A stretch of 64,000 nucleotides of DNA from Siderastrea siderea (GCA_964030785.1 OZ034967.1:51303533-51367532), one strand, 5' to 3'. Shown: positions 1 through 24,500, counted from the first letter of the stretch. A program made the numbers and translations. The notes: generated by a model not told the origin, from the sequence alone.

Positions 1-15
1 TTTGTTTTAATCCAG

Positions 16-10669
<10,654 letters not shown>

Positions 10670-11633
10670 TTATGTTCTAACTGGTTTTATCCAATTAGAG
10701 CGCGTGAGATGACTTGAACATTTTGTAATGATCAATAAACCTCTTTCAAAAACCGCAATCATTTTAATTGCGCACGCGCAGGTTTAGCCTCGCATCAGCA
10801 TTTGTTCTAAGAGCACAAAGTGTCGTAAAAACGTGTAAGTACACTACCTCGAGTGACTTCTAAAGAATAAAAGATGCCTAGAACTCGGCTCTGACTTGCA
10901 CACAAGGGCACTTGGGCCAGTTCATTCATTTCATTGTCTTAACGAGTCTCAGTTTCAGTGAGTCTCGTTAGGACACACCTCAAGTAAAACGACACTTGCT
11001 TTCTGTAGTATCAATGGCCTTACGTAAAGGTATTCATATGTATAGAGATGAATTAATGGCGAAATGAAAAGAGTAAAATCAAATCCCTTGTACGTCGGCG
11101 AAGACGGTTTTAATTATAATTACTGAAGTTTATTGCTGCTTTCTTGTCTTTACAGGTACGCTTCCTGAATTGGCTGATATTTCAGAAGTAAGAAAACGGG
11201 TGAAATAAGAAATTAGTTGCAACAGTTAGTGAAATAAACAGTTAAATTAAATGACTTTGTCTTCAGTCTGCATTTGTTCAATTTAACCAATATAAGGCAT
11301 AGTTATGCATCAGTCATCTCCAGCAGTGTCTCCCCCCCCTCCCCACGGGTAAAGGCCCCGGCATAAACATTTTTTGAAAACAAACTGGCAAATGAACACC
11401 TAGACGCATGGAAGTCTTATTTCTTATTGAATTGCTTGAGTGACCGTTCGCTCAGTGAAACTGGCATCTCATCTATGTCCTCCTTATACAAAATTAAATT
11501 CCTCGCTTTTACTGATGAACGCTTTACTGAAACGAAGCCACAATTCGGTAGGGTCAAATTGCCTGGGGTAGACTAATGCCAGACCTCTGGTAAGCAGAAT
11601 GCGGAAAATGCCTCACTAATGCCGGGGAGTCGA
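10670..11633 (+). other. Gene A 3' flank
   Basis: The stretch matches copy B 41880-42842. AATAAA in TGATCAATAAACC near 10734 and in GAAATAAACAG near 11232 are possible poly(A) signals. The former 3' UTR acceptor (CTTTACAG, 11150s) is present, but its donor is deleted in this copy. No other gene is seen. Confidence 0.6.
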
Positions 11634-12099
11634 CATTAGCCCCCATTACCTCAATTATTCTGTCATCTTCGATCAAAAACAGATCCGTGCATTTCAGAGA
11701 TCATCTTAGAAGCGTCAAAAGAGTTGGTTTTCGGAAAATTCTTCGTTCAAAAGCCTTCATTTAGACCATGCTTTCCATTCATTACTTCTCCCGTGTTACA
11801 TTTTTCAGGCAGTAGCCGCTGACCAGTAGCTAATGTCAACAAAAAGACCGGGTACTGCTCCGTTTTGCACTCGCGTTTCTCTTAGCTATCTTAAATTTGA
11901 ATGCAAGATCGCTCACCAATGAAGGATGAATGCATTTGAAAATAAGGGTTGGAGGTCTTGAGGGAAAATGCAAATTTTTGCCCTTAAAGCACATAACCAC
12001 AGTGTGTGACGTAGTTGCTAATTTTTTTGTATTTTTAGCAAGGTGAAATAACGTGATAACCCGGAATTTGGTGAAACTCATCCAAGGTGAAATCATGAA

Positions 12100-12415
12100 T
12101 ATATGAAATAAAGAAGAAGAAGATCCTCGCTTTAGTAACTGCGAGGATCTTCTTTACATCTATTTCTTCATTCCGCAGTTCAAATATATGAATTTCATAT
12201 ATTCATAATTTCACCTTCATCTTTCCCGGGTACATTACGAACCAATTTAATGACCAGCTCCCAGTTGGCTTGTTAGCTCAATTGGTTAGAGCGCTGCACC
12301 GGTATCGCGGAGGTCAGGGTTCGAATCCCGGCAAGCCTGATTTTTTCAGGCTTTCTTTTCGGAACTGCATAAGTTGCGTTACTAACTGCGAGGATCTTCT
12401 TTACATCTATTTTTG
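12100..12415 (+). mobile_element. tRNA-derived SINE (tandem tails)
   Basis: A tRNA-like head at 12267-12338 is followed by a tail containing ACTGCGAGGATCTTCTTT at about 12383. The same tail motif stands before the head at about 12140. This looks like two tandem SINE units, the first reduced to its tail. Confidence 0.5.
12267..12338 (+). tRNA. tRNA-like head, anticodon GGT, probable SINE/pseudogene
   Basis: The 72-nt stretch has a perfect acceptor stem (GGCTTGT with GCAAGCC, one G-U), an A box TTAGCTCAATTGG and a B box GGGTTCGAATCCC. A T6 terminator follows. The anticodon arm has a mismatch, base 33 is C in place of U, and the T arm is one base short. Those defects and the SINE tail argue against a working tRNA-Thr gene. 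Confidence 0.4.
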
Positions 12416-14205
12416 CATCTATAGTTTCATCCAAGCTGTTAAATTCTGGAATCTGACCCTGGCGAAACGTCAGTAAAGCAAAAAATTGATACAAATATCC
12501 TCCGTTGAATACTTTCTGTTTGATAAAACAGTGGTGGGAGCTTGGTCCATGACGACTTAATGGTTGTGATCCAGTCTGCAATATGTAGTCCCCAGAACCA
12601 CCTGATCGTGGGGTACTGCTCTACCAAATGTGAACATACGAAACCCAAAAAGACGTCTTGCTTTTGGAATTTCGCCTCGACTTAGTTTTGCTGCGCTTTC
12701 TCTAGATTAGCAATATACCGCCAAACATAGTGAATGTCACTTCCGGAGTTGATCACAGACTAGCCTGGGTAGTATGAGAACCAGGCTTAATCAGTGGAAA
12801 TTACTAGTATCCTCAGATTTTTGTTAGGGATTGAATAGCGGGTGAGATACGCGAGCTCGCGCAAAAATTACTTTACTATAAGTACTATCTGGCTCTACTA
12901 GACTACTCTTAGTCTAACTGTACAGTAGACGCCCGTTACCGAGAACAGAAACTCGTTTCCTCTTGAATACTGTTTCCAGTCATTTACTGCTGGCTTTTCC
13001 GAAGGAATTTTTGAGTTCCTTGAAACACTACTTTGCTTTAAATTAACCCTACATTGGGTGGGGGGGGGGGGGGAGGGGGAGGGTGCACGGATTCTGCCTT
13101 TGCGGACTTGAAACTTTTCTATTGTTTTTTTAATATGTGAACAAACACCGCAAAACTTTTATCTAAAAAATTATTTGGGAGCAAATTAGTGTGGTAGGTC
13201 AATGTACAGTGAGATTCACGTTGCTAAGGCAATCAAACTTTGACAGGCTTGTTTTTCTAAAATAATTTGGTACATTACTGTCTTAACTGAAAACGAAAAT
13301 GACTTTCTCGCAGTAGGTGTCATGTTACTAGATAGTTTTAGAGTTCTTTTATTATTTTTGTTCACTTTTTGGTCAATTGGGTGGCTTTCCGAAGTTTTAG
13401 GGAAATCACGAAATCCAATACGTTGGATCCAAGATGGCCGCCAATTGGAAATTGTGACGTAAGTCTGGCGTCGTGTGACGTCATCAGTATCACTTGCCGA
13501 TCGCAAAGGAGACATTCTTGGACAAAATTCTTGGACATACTTTTGACCCTCTAAGTTTCATTTGCATTGTTTTGTTGCTATCGGAGTTTAATGGAGGCCT
13601 GCCCCTCAACGGCCACAGAAGACCAAAGAAGGCCCGGTGTAGATAGAGTTAAGGTTGTCTCTTAACTGCAGCTGATTACTTTCTCAAAACTGAAAGAACC
13701 TTTCAAAGCCCCAAAAGTCGAAAACAGGAGGGTTTTTTTCAGATCTATGAAGACGCGCCCAGCTGTACGCGTTATTTTACCTGGCTGAAAATACAAAAAA
13801 TTCGAAACCATGGCCCTCATTGTGGTTGTGTGCTTGCAGATCTAATATTAAGGACAAAAATTTGTTTTTTCTCCCCATGAGCTCCAACTCTTCAAATAAA
13901 TTCACTATTAATTGGTGAAGGATCATGAATTCAAATTTTAGATAGCTAATTAAGGGAGAAAACGCGAGTGCAAAACGGAGCAGTACCAGGTGTTGTTGCT
14001 GACATTAGTTACTGGTCAGCGGCTACTGCCTGAAAAATGTAACACGGGAGAAGTAATGAATGGAAAGCTTGGTCTAAATGAAGGCTTTTGAACGAAGAAT
14101 TTTCCGAAAACCAACTTTTTTGACGCTTCTAAGATGATCTCTGAAATGCACGGATCTGTTTTTGATCGAAGATGACAGAATAATTGAGGTAATTGGGCAA
14201 ATAAA

Positions 14206-15171
14206 AACAGAACAAGACGCCCTTCGTTGATTTCATTATTTTGCAAGGCATTAAGTGTTCGCTAGATTAGTTTGCAAAATACATGCTGTGATATACTCAG
14301 TATGACTTGCTTTTATTGATTTATTCTCAGATTAATAGTCCTAGATCAAGGTTGTTTTGTAAAGGTACTTGCTATGCGCAATGAGCAATCATCGAGTGGC
14401 AGGTACTTTATAACTTGTTTATCTTGTGAATTGAGCATAGTTAATGAGCTATTTGAATGCTGTACAGTTTAATTAAAGCTATATGCGAAATATTACCAGT
14501 TTACATTTGTGTCGTGCTGTAGTTTGAAACTATTTTTGTGTTTTCCTGACGTAAGGGAGCATTGCTCGCATCAAATTTGCTCTTAAATTCCACGCATAGG
14601 TTGTGGTTTGTAATTTGCATAATTTAGAAATACTGGTGTTTCAAAGCGGCGCCACGTTCTTTAATCCGTCTGGCCGCACGATTTTATTTTATTATAACCA
14701 AGACCAAGTCTTTAACTTGTCATGACTGCAAGGAATTTGCTATACGAGGTCTCACGTTTTGTAAACATGTATTTTTGTTTACCCATTTTTCCTACTTTTT
14801 TAAAAGTTGTAAAATTGGGTTGTTAAAAGGAACTGTTTGAACTACTCAAAATAACTACATGGAAATGTCAGTGACACTGTAGCATAAGGAAGAGTTGTAC
14901 TTATCAACCAACAGTAGAATTTTGCCCTGCGTCAAATTTTAAGTGTTGTGAGGAGTTACCAAAGTTATTGAAAATTGGCATTTTTGTACCAATAAAATGT
15001 CCGTTTTTGTCCACCAGAGGACCCCTCTTGTAAACTGTCGAAGAAAGCATTTAGAGCCCAAACGAAAAGTGTTTTTAAAGTACCCAGACAAAGTGTAATT
15101 CACATACAAGATTTGAAGGACATCTATTTTGTGACCAATTTGAGTTATGAGGATCTTAGGGAGACAGCCAC
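14206..15171. other. Intergenic, no feature seen
   Basis: The stretch is AT-rich. I see no coding exon, tRNA or repeat structure in it. Confidence 0.5.
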
Positions 15172-15453
15172 TTAAAGGTCAAATAAACCAAAATTTCGAC
15201 ATTTTTTCTTTCAATCCAATTTACTTGTTATGTGTTGATTTGGTATCAAATAAACATATTCTGAAGTTTCAAGTCAATTGGACTTAGGATCGCAGAGATA
15301 ATGGCACGTGAAAAGTGCTACTTTTTGGCCTTCATAATCGTAGAGTGGTCGGGAAAGTTGTCGGTAAATTGTCGGAAATAACATTAGTGACGTCACTGTT
15401 GGCGAGCTGGAAAATTGCGGGGATTCGAAGTGTGAGGACTTGAGCGGAAAATC

Positions 15454-15615
15454 ATGGTGTTTTGTGCTGCTATGAGAGTAAAGTAAGTAATTTTAAGTTT
15501 CCAGAAGAGCCAGAACTGCCTCAAGAATGGCTAAAAGAATGAAAGGAGGATCGTTTCAACCCACAAAACACTGATTCACGTGTATGTGTAGACCAGTTTA
15601 CACCACAGGTAACCA
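15454..15615 (+). pseudogene. THAP-domain remnant
   Basis: ATG at 15454 opens MVFCAAMRVK. After a short gap a second frame reads FKFPEEPELPQEWLKRMKGG and SFQPTKH, then a stop, and a third frame gives SRVCVDQF. These pieces line up with the Phe-Pro, Trp and Cys-x2-(H/Q)-Phe landmarks of a THAP domain but need frame changes, and a late zinc ligand is lost. Confidence 0.5.
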
Positions 15616-16204
15616 AAGCGATTCGATCGAAAACAATCGGCGGTTTTCCATGGAAAATACCTGAAAATCCAAATAAAGTTTGAAAAACCTTACCTGTTGT
15701 GTTTTTGCCGGTTTTCCGAGCTTGTGGAGGTTGTTTTGAGCGGTAAGTTACAGCGGTATAAACCATCCATGTTCGCCCAAGAACGGAGCAACTTCACACG
15801 GGAATTCCAATTGCGCGTTCAGCATTTGCACAACGTAGAAATTTAGAGGTAAGAATTTTGCATTTTGTTCAATATAACTATGACTAGCTTGTATCTTCTG
15901 ATGGTTGTTAGCTCTTTCAGTTAGGTTATTTGAGAATTTTAAGTCATAGCAGTCACTAAGCATTAACAATAACCTCGGGTTTTTGGCGCATAAATTAGGC
16001 TGGAATAATTATAAACGAACGTAAATTTCGAGCTCTGAATGTAATATTTTTCACACACTAAAATATTTCAGTTTTATCGCTTTCACACAGCGGTTGCAGG
16101 CCCTTCTTAAGCCTCTCACAAGCCAACACTCAAGACAACCAACAACATAAACCCAGATTTAATAAACTAGCCTAGTTTCTAAGTCTTGTGGCTTTTCACT
16201 GGCA

Positions 16205-16880
16205 AGCAGGTCCCAGTTGGGGAGGGGGGGTACTCCAGATTTCAAGTGACGGGGATAATCGAAGGATTTTTGGGGGGGGGGGGTGGAGGTTGAAATTTTC
16301 CATTCCGAGATGTTTTTGGGTAGGAAAATTTGGCAAGTATTCTTTTGGGTGGCTTGATTTAAGTAGAGATGTTTTGGGTATTCAAAACAATCTGAAGAAT
16401 TGTGGTAGTGCCTGTGTATCCAGGCCGCATAGTTCTGCGAATATTAAGTACGGACAACCAAACTTGTTTTGCAGTTGTTTTAATTATATTTAACGATGGT
16501 GTCACATTACATTGCATCTGTTTCATAAAACAGGCTATACAATAGTCCGCAAAGTGTCCCGGGTGTATTTCACAAGGCTTCAATTCATTCAACTGAAGTC
16601 TCATCCATCATGTTTATCACCCGGCTTTATCCTCACTGGAATTCCCCTTTGCTGTAGTAAATTCTTGATATCTTTCGCTTGTGACTTGTGGGTTAATCCT
16701 TTCTGGAAATTTTTGAGGCTCAAAAATTCAGCATGGCATTTTGGGGGGTTAATTATTGGTCCAGGGATTTTTTGGGTTCCTTGGAGGCCCTAGGGATTTC
16801 TTTGGGTTTTGATTTTTGCCCCCATTCGATCATCCCCGTCGGGGGTACTCCCGTCACCGGAGTACCCCCCTGGGAAGCAG
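16205..16880. repeat. Inverted-repeat element with GGGGTACTCC ends
   Basis: GGGGGGGTACTCCAG...GACGGGGAT near 16215-16255 is repeated inverted near 16830-16875 (ATCCCCGTC...GGAGTACCCCCC). The stretch is a non-autonomous foldback repeat inside the second Kolobok-like element. It has no coding capacity. Confidence 0.55.
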
Positions 16881-19192
16881 GTGTTCCAGGCTGTTCCATG
16901 TTTATGATTTTTAGGGGAGGCAGAAATGACATCATATCAAGACGAACATGCCCCTATCAAGTTTATGACAGTCATATCACTTAATATAATTATGGGGTCC
17001 ACCCTTTGTACAGCTGCTTTCTAAGTACTTTCAGGAGGGGGAAATGGTTGACCCATAAAAACTGAACGAACTGATTGTTGTTTGAAACAAAAAAAAAACT
17101 TCTTTTGTGGGCGTCGCATATGTTCCTTGTCACTCCAAGAAGTACTAATACCTCTTGAAAAGTTGTTGATGCCAGCATGAATTTCTGACATTATAGTACC
17201 TTAAAACCCTAGAAAGTACAAAAACACGCTGACAATGGTCATTTTTAATTCGAACACCCTAAGTGGTACCAAAGCATGAATTGTAATCACGGTGACCCCT
17301 TCACTACACTATGGGAGCCCCTCCCCTCTCACCTCCTAGGTTAAGTACCACTCTGTAGTAATTGAAGAAAATACAAAGTTTAGAAACATTTCAAAGAGTA
17401 GTACAACTGTCAACCAAATATGATGTTAATATTATCTAGCAAGACTGCCAAGCTGTTAATGAACATATTCAAAGCCTTTTCAGTTTTCACTTTTACTTGG
17501 GAAGCTCTCTCTAATTTTTAAAACCAGACAAGATGGAATGGCCACTGGGATTTGTCGTCCCAGCTTCATACGTATCCAGTAGGTGCATTGCCTATAAGCA
17601 ACATTACTGTATACATGTTCTGAGAACGAAAGAGGAAACAACAGACTCATAAGAAAGATACACAGATGAGTAAAAGGTAACTCATCAGTAAAGGGATTAA
17701 ATAAATATGTCAACTACAAAAATAAATCTATATTAAATAAATAAACAGGTTAGCTAACCAGTAACAACAGTAGAAAAACAACACTAACTCGATTTCACAG
17801 TCTTAGAAATAATGAAATCACATTTGATTTGAGAGTTTGTTTTTGCTTTCAACTAACAATAATTATGTTACTTACATGTTGTACTGGTAGTACAACTGAT
17901 TGTAAACCCAATACTTGTTAAACCATATACATCAAAGGAGTCGTAAAGTGCACAAGGTTGCTAAGAACTTAACAAGGTATACTGTTTCTGTAATCATGTT
18001 CATTCCTGTAATAAGGGTTTTTGTAATTGTCATTTCATTATTGTTCCTTGATCTTTTACTACTTTTACGTCACCTTTTGTCAAATATCTTAGTATTTAGC
18101 ACACAACCTCATAAGCATTGCAACATCTCATCATGTAATAATGAGGGATCTTTTCTCATGAACACAATTTATAGGTGATTCATTTTCGGACCAAAATATG
18201 TAATTTTCCCTCCCCACTTGTCCCCTAGTTCCTCCCCTGCTCCCAGAGGTTTTTCTTTCTCTTTTCCCAAACAAAATTCAACCACAAAGCAGCTCTCAGT
18301 GTGCCCACTGTCAGACCAAACATGTAATTTTCCTTACCCATCTTGAGAACCAGATGTGTAATTTTTCCCACCCATTTTCAGAACTGACAAAACACAACTG
18401 TCACCCCGAATCAATTACCATTTTCAGACCTGACTTTTAAGTCAACAACCATTTTCAGACCAAAAAGGCTTTAAAACCATACTCATTTGGGTTGCACCAA
18501 TCTATACATGGAGTTTTTTCTCTGCCCCCCCCCCACCCCCCCCCCAAAAAAAAAGAGCCCAAAGCAAAATTAAAATTACGTTAATATGTACGTACATCGG
18601 CCTTCATTTTCAAAATATTGATTATAGTCTGTCTCAATGACAGCTGGATTTAAAAAATTCTCTTCATCTGTCTCTAGGACATAGCAGGTGGTATCTTATC
18701 ATAGGATTTGGGAATTGCACGACAGCAAAACACTTTCTCGCCCAGCTGGCATTAGTACACAGTTGCCAAAATTTAAATGCACCTAAATTTTGAGCCTAAG
18801 ATTGTATACATGCAAAACAACAAACAAACACAGTCACTAGTAACACTCTGCGATGTAGACAGATACATTCAACAAGATTCAAATACATTCAACAAAAACT
18901 GTAACCTGTTTTCGGCTATGTTCAAAATTTGACCTGGATTTCCTGCCGCTGTTGCCGCGAGGATGAAAACCGTCCTCACACAGGAACCACAATGGATACA
19001 TGTATAAGAAGCTTTGCTTTACTCTAGTCAGTCTAGTCAGAAAGGCATAACAACAAACATCGATCATGATAAGTGTACAAAAGGGCTGCAAAGAACAACA
19101 AAGATGCCTCAAATAAAGTGGTAACGCATTTATTAACGATTATACGGCGAACTTTTACAGTGTAATGAATAAATAAGCTTAAACGCTCACCA

Positions 19193-19339
19193 TTAAACTT
19201 TACCAATTCGGTTGTTTACTTTCGAAGCCATTGCTGTCGGTCGAATATCATCTGAGATTTTGCAGTCCGATTCTGTGGCAATTAGCTCAAACTGGTATGG
19301 CTCTACGTTAAATGCCACAGGTTTGAGCTCCTCGGCCAT
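19193..19339 (-). CDS. Short ORF (MAEELKP...) at right end of Kolobok-like element
   Basis: On the minus strand an ATG at 19339 opens MAEELKPVAFNVEPYQFEL and runs 48 codons. The E-P-Y-Q-F-E start resembles a class of transposon-associated invertebrate ORFs, but I cannot assign it. It may be a first exon. The next bases show no clear donor. Confidence 0.3.
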   Translation of the reverse strand: MAEELKPVAFNVEPYQFELIATESDCKISDDIRPTAMASKVNNRIGKV

Positions 19340-20221
19340 TTTCAACGCAAAGAAAACGGGTGAAAACAGATAATTTTCCAAAAAATTACAACAATACTCT
19401 TCAATACTCGCCTTTTGATCTTGAGCTTTCTTTGCTCATCAACAGTGACGTCACAAATCAGCGGTCGTTTTCATTCCTTCCATTTAAGCGCGCGGTCATT
19501 TCAGAAACGATTTCGTGAAACCTTCGGATATCTTCGTACTTTTGGCTTTATTACTCCTTTTAAGGTCTCAGGAAGGAAAATTTCGGTCCAGTTTGGCTTT
19601 ATAATGATTTATTTTTGTGTCAAGACGCGTTTAAGCGGCTAAAGCGGAATTATCAAAATTTGGGTTTATTTGACCTTTAAATGTTTTAATGGCAGTTGTT
19701 AGCCTACATCAGGAGCGCAGTCCACATTTGTGGGCCCGGTTGCTGATGAAAAATGAAGCTAGTTCTTTCCTGTGAGAACCAGGAACGTGACGAAGGTTTC
19801 GTCGGCAAAATCAGTAGGAGAGAAATTTACCCAATTTGCTCGTAAAATGTTCGTTCTGTCCCGATTCAGCCTGCCTCAGCTCTGGCTCGACGATGAGCTT
19901 AACTAAGAATAACTTCTACAAGCTGGAATTCGGTTTACAGCTTATAAATGTGGATTGCCCATAATTCCTGCCCCCCTGTTCGCGCTCGTTGTTTCGAAAC
20001 TGTAATTCAAAATTGGATATGATGCATTGTGAAGCCCTTTTTTAAACACTAGGGAGCACAAACTTTGTCAACTTTGAATCTTAGATTGACAATAAAAGCA
20101 ATAAAAGGCGTTTTACAACTGGAAACGAAATGACATTTGGCATCTCCCTGAAGATCTTACACTGCCAAATTTTGGTGGGGGACAAAAATTTTGTTTCCGC
20201 TTTGTTTTGCGCACTCTTTTT

Positions 20222-20547
20222 TTAACCCATTCACTCCCGTGCCGGTGAAAATCGCCCATGAAGGACCAGGCCTACTAAATGGGTAAAACACCAGAGAAAA
20301 GGGGTCTAAAAGCAGCGGGACAGGGCACGAAAAATCAAGAAGTTGTGCCAGTCCCTTTTCAAAACCACGAATAGTGCGCAAGCTTGAAAACAAACTTGGG
20401 CTGAGAAGCGTCATCAGTTTCATTTGAATGCTGCAAAGCGCGGTTTAGGCTATCTGGAGGCAATTTGCTGAAATGACGAGTAGAGTGCCTTTTATTGCTT
20501 AAAAAGACCGCTTTTCCGAGAACCTATGGGAGTGAATGCGTGGGATA
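20222..20547. mobile_element. MITE with CATTCACTCCC ends
   Basis: AACCCATTCACTCCC near 20224 is matched inverted by GGGAGTGAATGCGTGGG near 20528. The inner part has no coding capacity. The ends and duplication are not cleanly defined. Confidence 0.4.
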
Positions 20548-21576
20548 AATTGGTCTTTTGGGTTAGTTGTCACTTAAAACCTATAGTCCCAAATGATACG
20601 AGAAATACGTAATTTTCCACCCAACACAATCTTTTCCAAGGAGATTGTGCTTTGTATAGCTATACCTAAATTGAGGGCTTTTTAGAAAGTTTCGTTGCCA
20701 GCATTTTAATTTCGAATAAAGCAAATTAAATTGCCAGTTTTCCTCTTGTAATGGTTGAGGAAATATCTTTCAGTTTATTCTATTCAATTAATACGAGAAA
20801 GGTAAGTTACAAAGGATACCATTTTAAAGACACAAGCCTTACATGTCCAATTTACAGCACGAAATACTGTATGTTTGCCTATTCCGTGATGCTCAACGCA
20901 TACCTTGAAAGAATCAATTTTAAGAATACAGGCAGGTGCATCGTCAATAAGAATCAAAACTATCAAAACTAACAACCAGTTAGCTTAGGGGCCGACCATT
21001 TAACTCTTGAGGGGGGGGATGGATGATTTCTGGTCAGCAAGCTTTTTTTTTTCTAGCAACCTGGTGGGCAGGATATTTTTTTCCTTCTAAATGCTCTGCA
21101 GAATATTTTTTTCCTCTTCATTTCTCTGCAGGATTTTTTTCCTAAAAGAAGTGTCATGTGTTTACATTTACAGAATGTATTTACATTTACATTGTGGTTA
21201 TTGTTGTAATAGTTCAATATGGAGCTGCAAAGCCTTAAAATGTTGTAAGCTATACAAAATCATGCTATACAAAAACATGTTTTTTTGAGGGGGGGATTTA
21301 TTCTTTTTAGTAGTGTTCAATTTGGGCGTTTCAATTGGACGCATAGATTGAAGAGGAATTTTTTATTATAAAATTAGCTATTTCAAGACCTTATTCGGAG
21401 ATTTTAAGCAATCATGTCTGTGATTTTTAATCGGAGAATTCGAAAGAATTCTTGGTAGAACACTTTTTTTCGTATTGATAAGCAATAAAAGCAAACAGCA
21501 CTTGAAGAACACTACAAGCAAATATGCAAGTCGTAGGCTAACCGGAATGTTGTTTTGGCTAAACCAGAGTGTGATT

Positions 21577-24500
21577 TAGAAGAAGAACCTTTATTGATTT
21601 ATACCGCTCAGGGTAGCCCCTTCAGATGCAAAAAGTTGTCTGTTATCAATGGGAGCCCTGAGCGCAACAATGTACCAAAACTATACATACATATGCATTA
21701 CACTAACACTAATAATAATATAGATAGAAAACTATGTACAAATAAAAGATTTAGAAGCAAATGAATACGAAAAATACCATCAAGATAGTTCGTTGAAAAG
21801 AGTGCAACCATAGTAATAGAAGGATCGTTTTGCGATCTCAGTCCTCACAGCAGGCGGGTGTAAAAGGTTACTTTGTCTAGTGGCGCGCGCATGGATTGTA
21901 TTATTACGTTTAAAATATTCTTTAAAATATTGGGGACATTGCCCTTGCAGGCATTTCTTAACGAGTTTAAAAACAGATTTACGACGGCGCTCCTCCAGCG
22001 TGGGCCATTTCAGAACGTCCATTGCCGGGTTGCTGCGCACAGTTCTTGCAACTATTCTGGCAGCCCGTTTTTGGAGGGCTTCAAGGTCTTGTTTGTGACC
22101 TACTCCGCAGCAGCCCCACACACTTACACAGTATTCTAAAATTGGCCTAATTAAACTACAATAAACTATATTTGCACTCTCTCTAGTGAGACCTCTACGA
22201 AGCCTGCCGAGCATTCCTACGCGTTTTCCTGCCTTCGAAATAAGGTGTTTTATATGCTCGTTCCAGCTAAGGCGGTCATCAAAAACTATACCGAGATAAG
22301 GGAAGTGAAAAACCCGCTTAATAACATTGTTATTTAAGGTAATAGAAAAAGAGTTTACGGCCGATAATCTGGGGGCAGTTCCGAAAAGCATAGCTTCAGT
22401 TTTTGAGACGTTAATAAACAGACTATTAAAAGAAAGCCAGTGTTCAATTTTAGACAGATCAGCAATCAGCTTGTCTTGAATAATAGAGGCTTTAGAGGAT
22501 GAGCAGTACAAAACAGTGTCATCAGCGTACACCAAAATATTGCATTCGGACACCACCTCCGGTAAATCATTAATGTGTAGAATAAACAAAAGTGGACCGA
22601 GGATAGAACCCTGAGGCACTCCAACAGAGATGGCTTCCGGAGTAGAAGTCACCCCTTGAAACTCAACAACCTGGGTGCGGTTCGACAGGTAGTCCGTAAA
22701 CCAGCCATGCTCTTTATCCCCAATCCCCAAATTAGAAAGCTTGTCCAGAAGTACCGCATGATCCACAGTGTCGAAAGCTTTACGAAGGTCAATAAACACA
22801 GCACCAGTTAATTGACCTTGGTCCATGTTTCTACGAATATTATCAGAAAAACTAAGAGCAGCGAATTCTGTCGAGTGACACTTCCGAAACCCGCACTGAT
22901 AAGGGCTCAAGATGTTGTATTGCTGAAGATATTTGTACAGTTGGATATGTACAGCCCGTTCTAAAACCTTGGATAGAACAGGTAAAATGGAAATCGGGCG
23001 ATAATTGTCCATCTCATCAGCCTTTCCCTTTTTAAAAAGTGGAATGACTCGCGCAGATTTCCAATCACAAGGGACTTTGGAAGTACGCAACGAAGTGTTG
23101 ATAATGAACGTCACAGGCTTGACTACAATATCCACAGAATCTTTTAAAAGGCGCGCTGGTATGCCGTCCAAACCCACAGCCTTCCCAGATTTCAGGCTAC
23201 GTAACTGCGACAGAACAAACTCCTCAGTGATTTCTAGAAAATTAAACGGCGGGTATTGACGGATAGAAGTATTGTGATCACGTTGATTATGACCACAAGT
23301 TGACCGTACGGTGGCCATCAATTTGCTTGCCGCGGATGCGAAAAACTTATTAAATGCATTGACAATGCATTGTTTGTCTGAAGAGACAACGCCGTTTACT
23401 TTAATGTTTGGAGACGTAACTTTCTTTTCACCCGGCAGGATTTTCTTCATCGTCCTCCAAAACGATCTGTGATCACCAACACTTTCCTCGATGAGCCGTT
23501 TATTATAAGACGCTTTCGCTGATCTTATTTCATTTGTCACACGATTGCGAAAACGGCGGTAGCTAGCCCAATCTTCTGAGGTGTTACTTTTGAGTGCTCT
23601 TTTGTGAAAGTAATCACGCTGGCGCATAGTCGCTTTTATGCTCTTGTTTAGCCAAGGACAATTGTCAATGCCGCGCACGCGGCGCTGCGTCAGCGGTTCA
23701 TGACGATCAGCAATCGCGATAAATTCCCGTTTAAAGTCATGCCAAAGTTTATCAACAATGACAGGTCCATCGGGACAAGGAGCAGAGTTCCAGTTAACAC
23801 CTTTCAGGTCTTTACGAAAGGCGTCAACATTAAAATGCGCATAATTTCTGAAGGTCTTGACTTGAGAGGGTGCTCTTTTCCAGTTTAATTTACGAACGCA
23901 ATAAACCAATTCATGGTCACTTAAATGCGCAGAAACTACTCCCGACTCACACACATTCTGCGGGCAGTTGACAGCAACTAAGTCAATGAGTGACTTCGAG
24001 TTTTTAGTAATCCTTGTGGGCTGATCGATTAGCTGTTTGATATTTAGACTCCTGAAAAGCGATTTTAGTTGTTTACAATCGGAGTCATTTCGATGACTAG
24101 ACATAAAACAACAACTGAAGTCGCCAAAAAGGAGCATCTCTTTGCCCTCCGCTGAAGCAGTGTCTAAGATGCCATTTAGCTTAACCATAAAGTCCTTATC
24201 GTAATACGACGAGGTACGATCGGGTCTGTAGAAATTTCCAACAAGAAAGCTGCGTGATTTAGGAACAGCAATTTCCAGCCACATTCCTTCTACGGTATCC
24301 AGCTCGAGATCATCCCTCCGCGTAACCACTAAGGCGTCGTGAACAAACACCGCAACTCCACCATGATTGCCCTTTCTGTCCTTTCGAAAAAGCCTATAAC
24401 CCGGTAATTCATATTCACTGTCATTTCTGTCAGGCTTAATCCAGGTCTCAGACAGAGTTATTATTTGTATGCCTGAATGGAGCTCTTGTAATAAAAGGCG

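Larger units (their letters stand above)
11640..14205. mobile_element. Large foldback element with ~370-bp inverted arms
   Basis: The left arm (about 11640-12010) is the reverse complement of the right arm (about 13820-14205), with small indels. The outer ends share ATTACCTCAATTATTCTGTC. The middle holds a tRNA-derived SINE and a G-rich tract near 13060. The left end lies within seven bases of the end of the segmental duplication. I found no clear target-site duplication and no transposase. Confidence 0.75.
15176..19676. mobile_element. Second Kolobok-like DNA transposon (TTAA target)
   Basis: The ends are AGGTCAAATAAACC at 15176 and the reverse complement ending at 19676. TTAA flanks both ends (15172-15175 and 19677-19680). 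Near the left end is a broken THAP-like exon (15454-15615); near the right end on the minus strand is an ORF starting MAEELKPVAF. A GGGGTACTCC-ended repeat is nested inside. TTAA plus THAP suggests Kolobok. It is about 4.5 kb and degraded. Confidence 0.65.

Noticed and set aside
12267..12338. Functional tRNA-Thr gene
   Set aside because: C33, a mismatch in the anticodon stem, a short T arm and SINE-type flanks argue for a tRNA-derived repeat.
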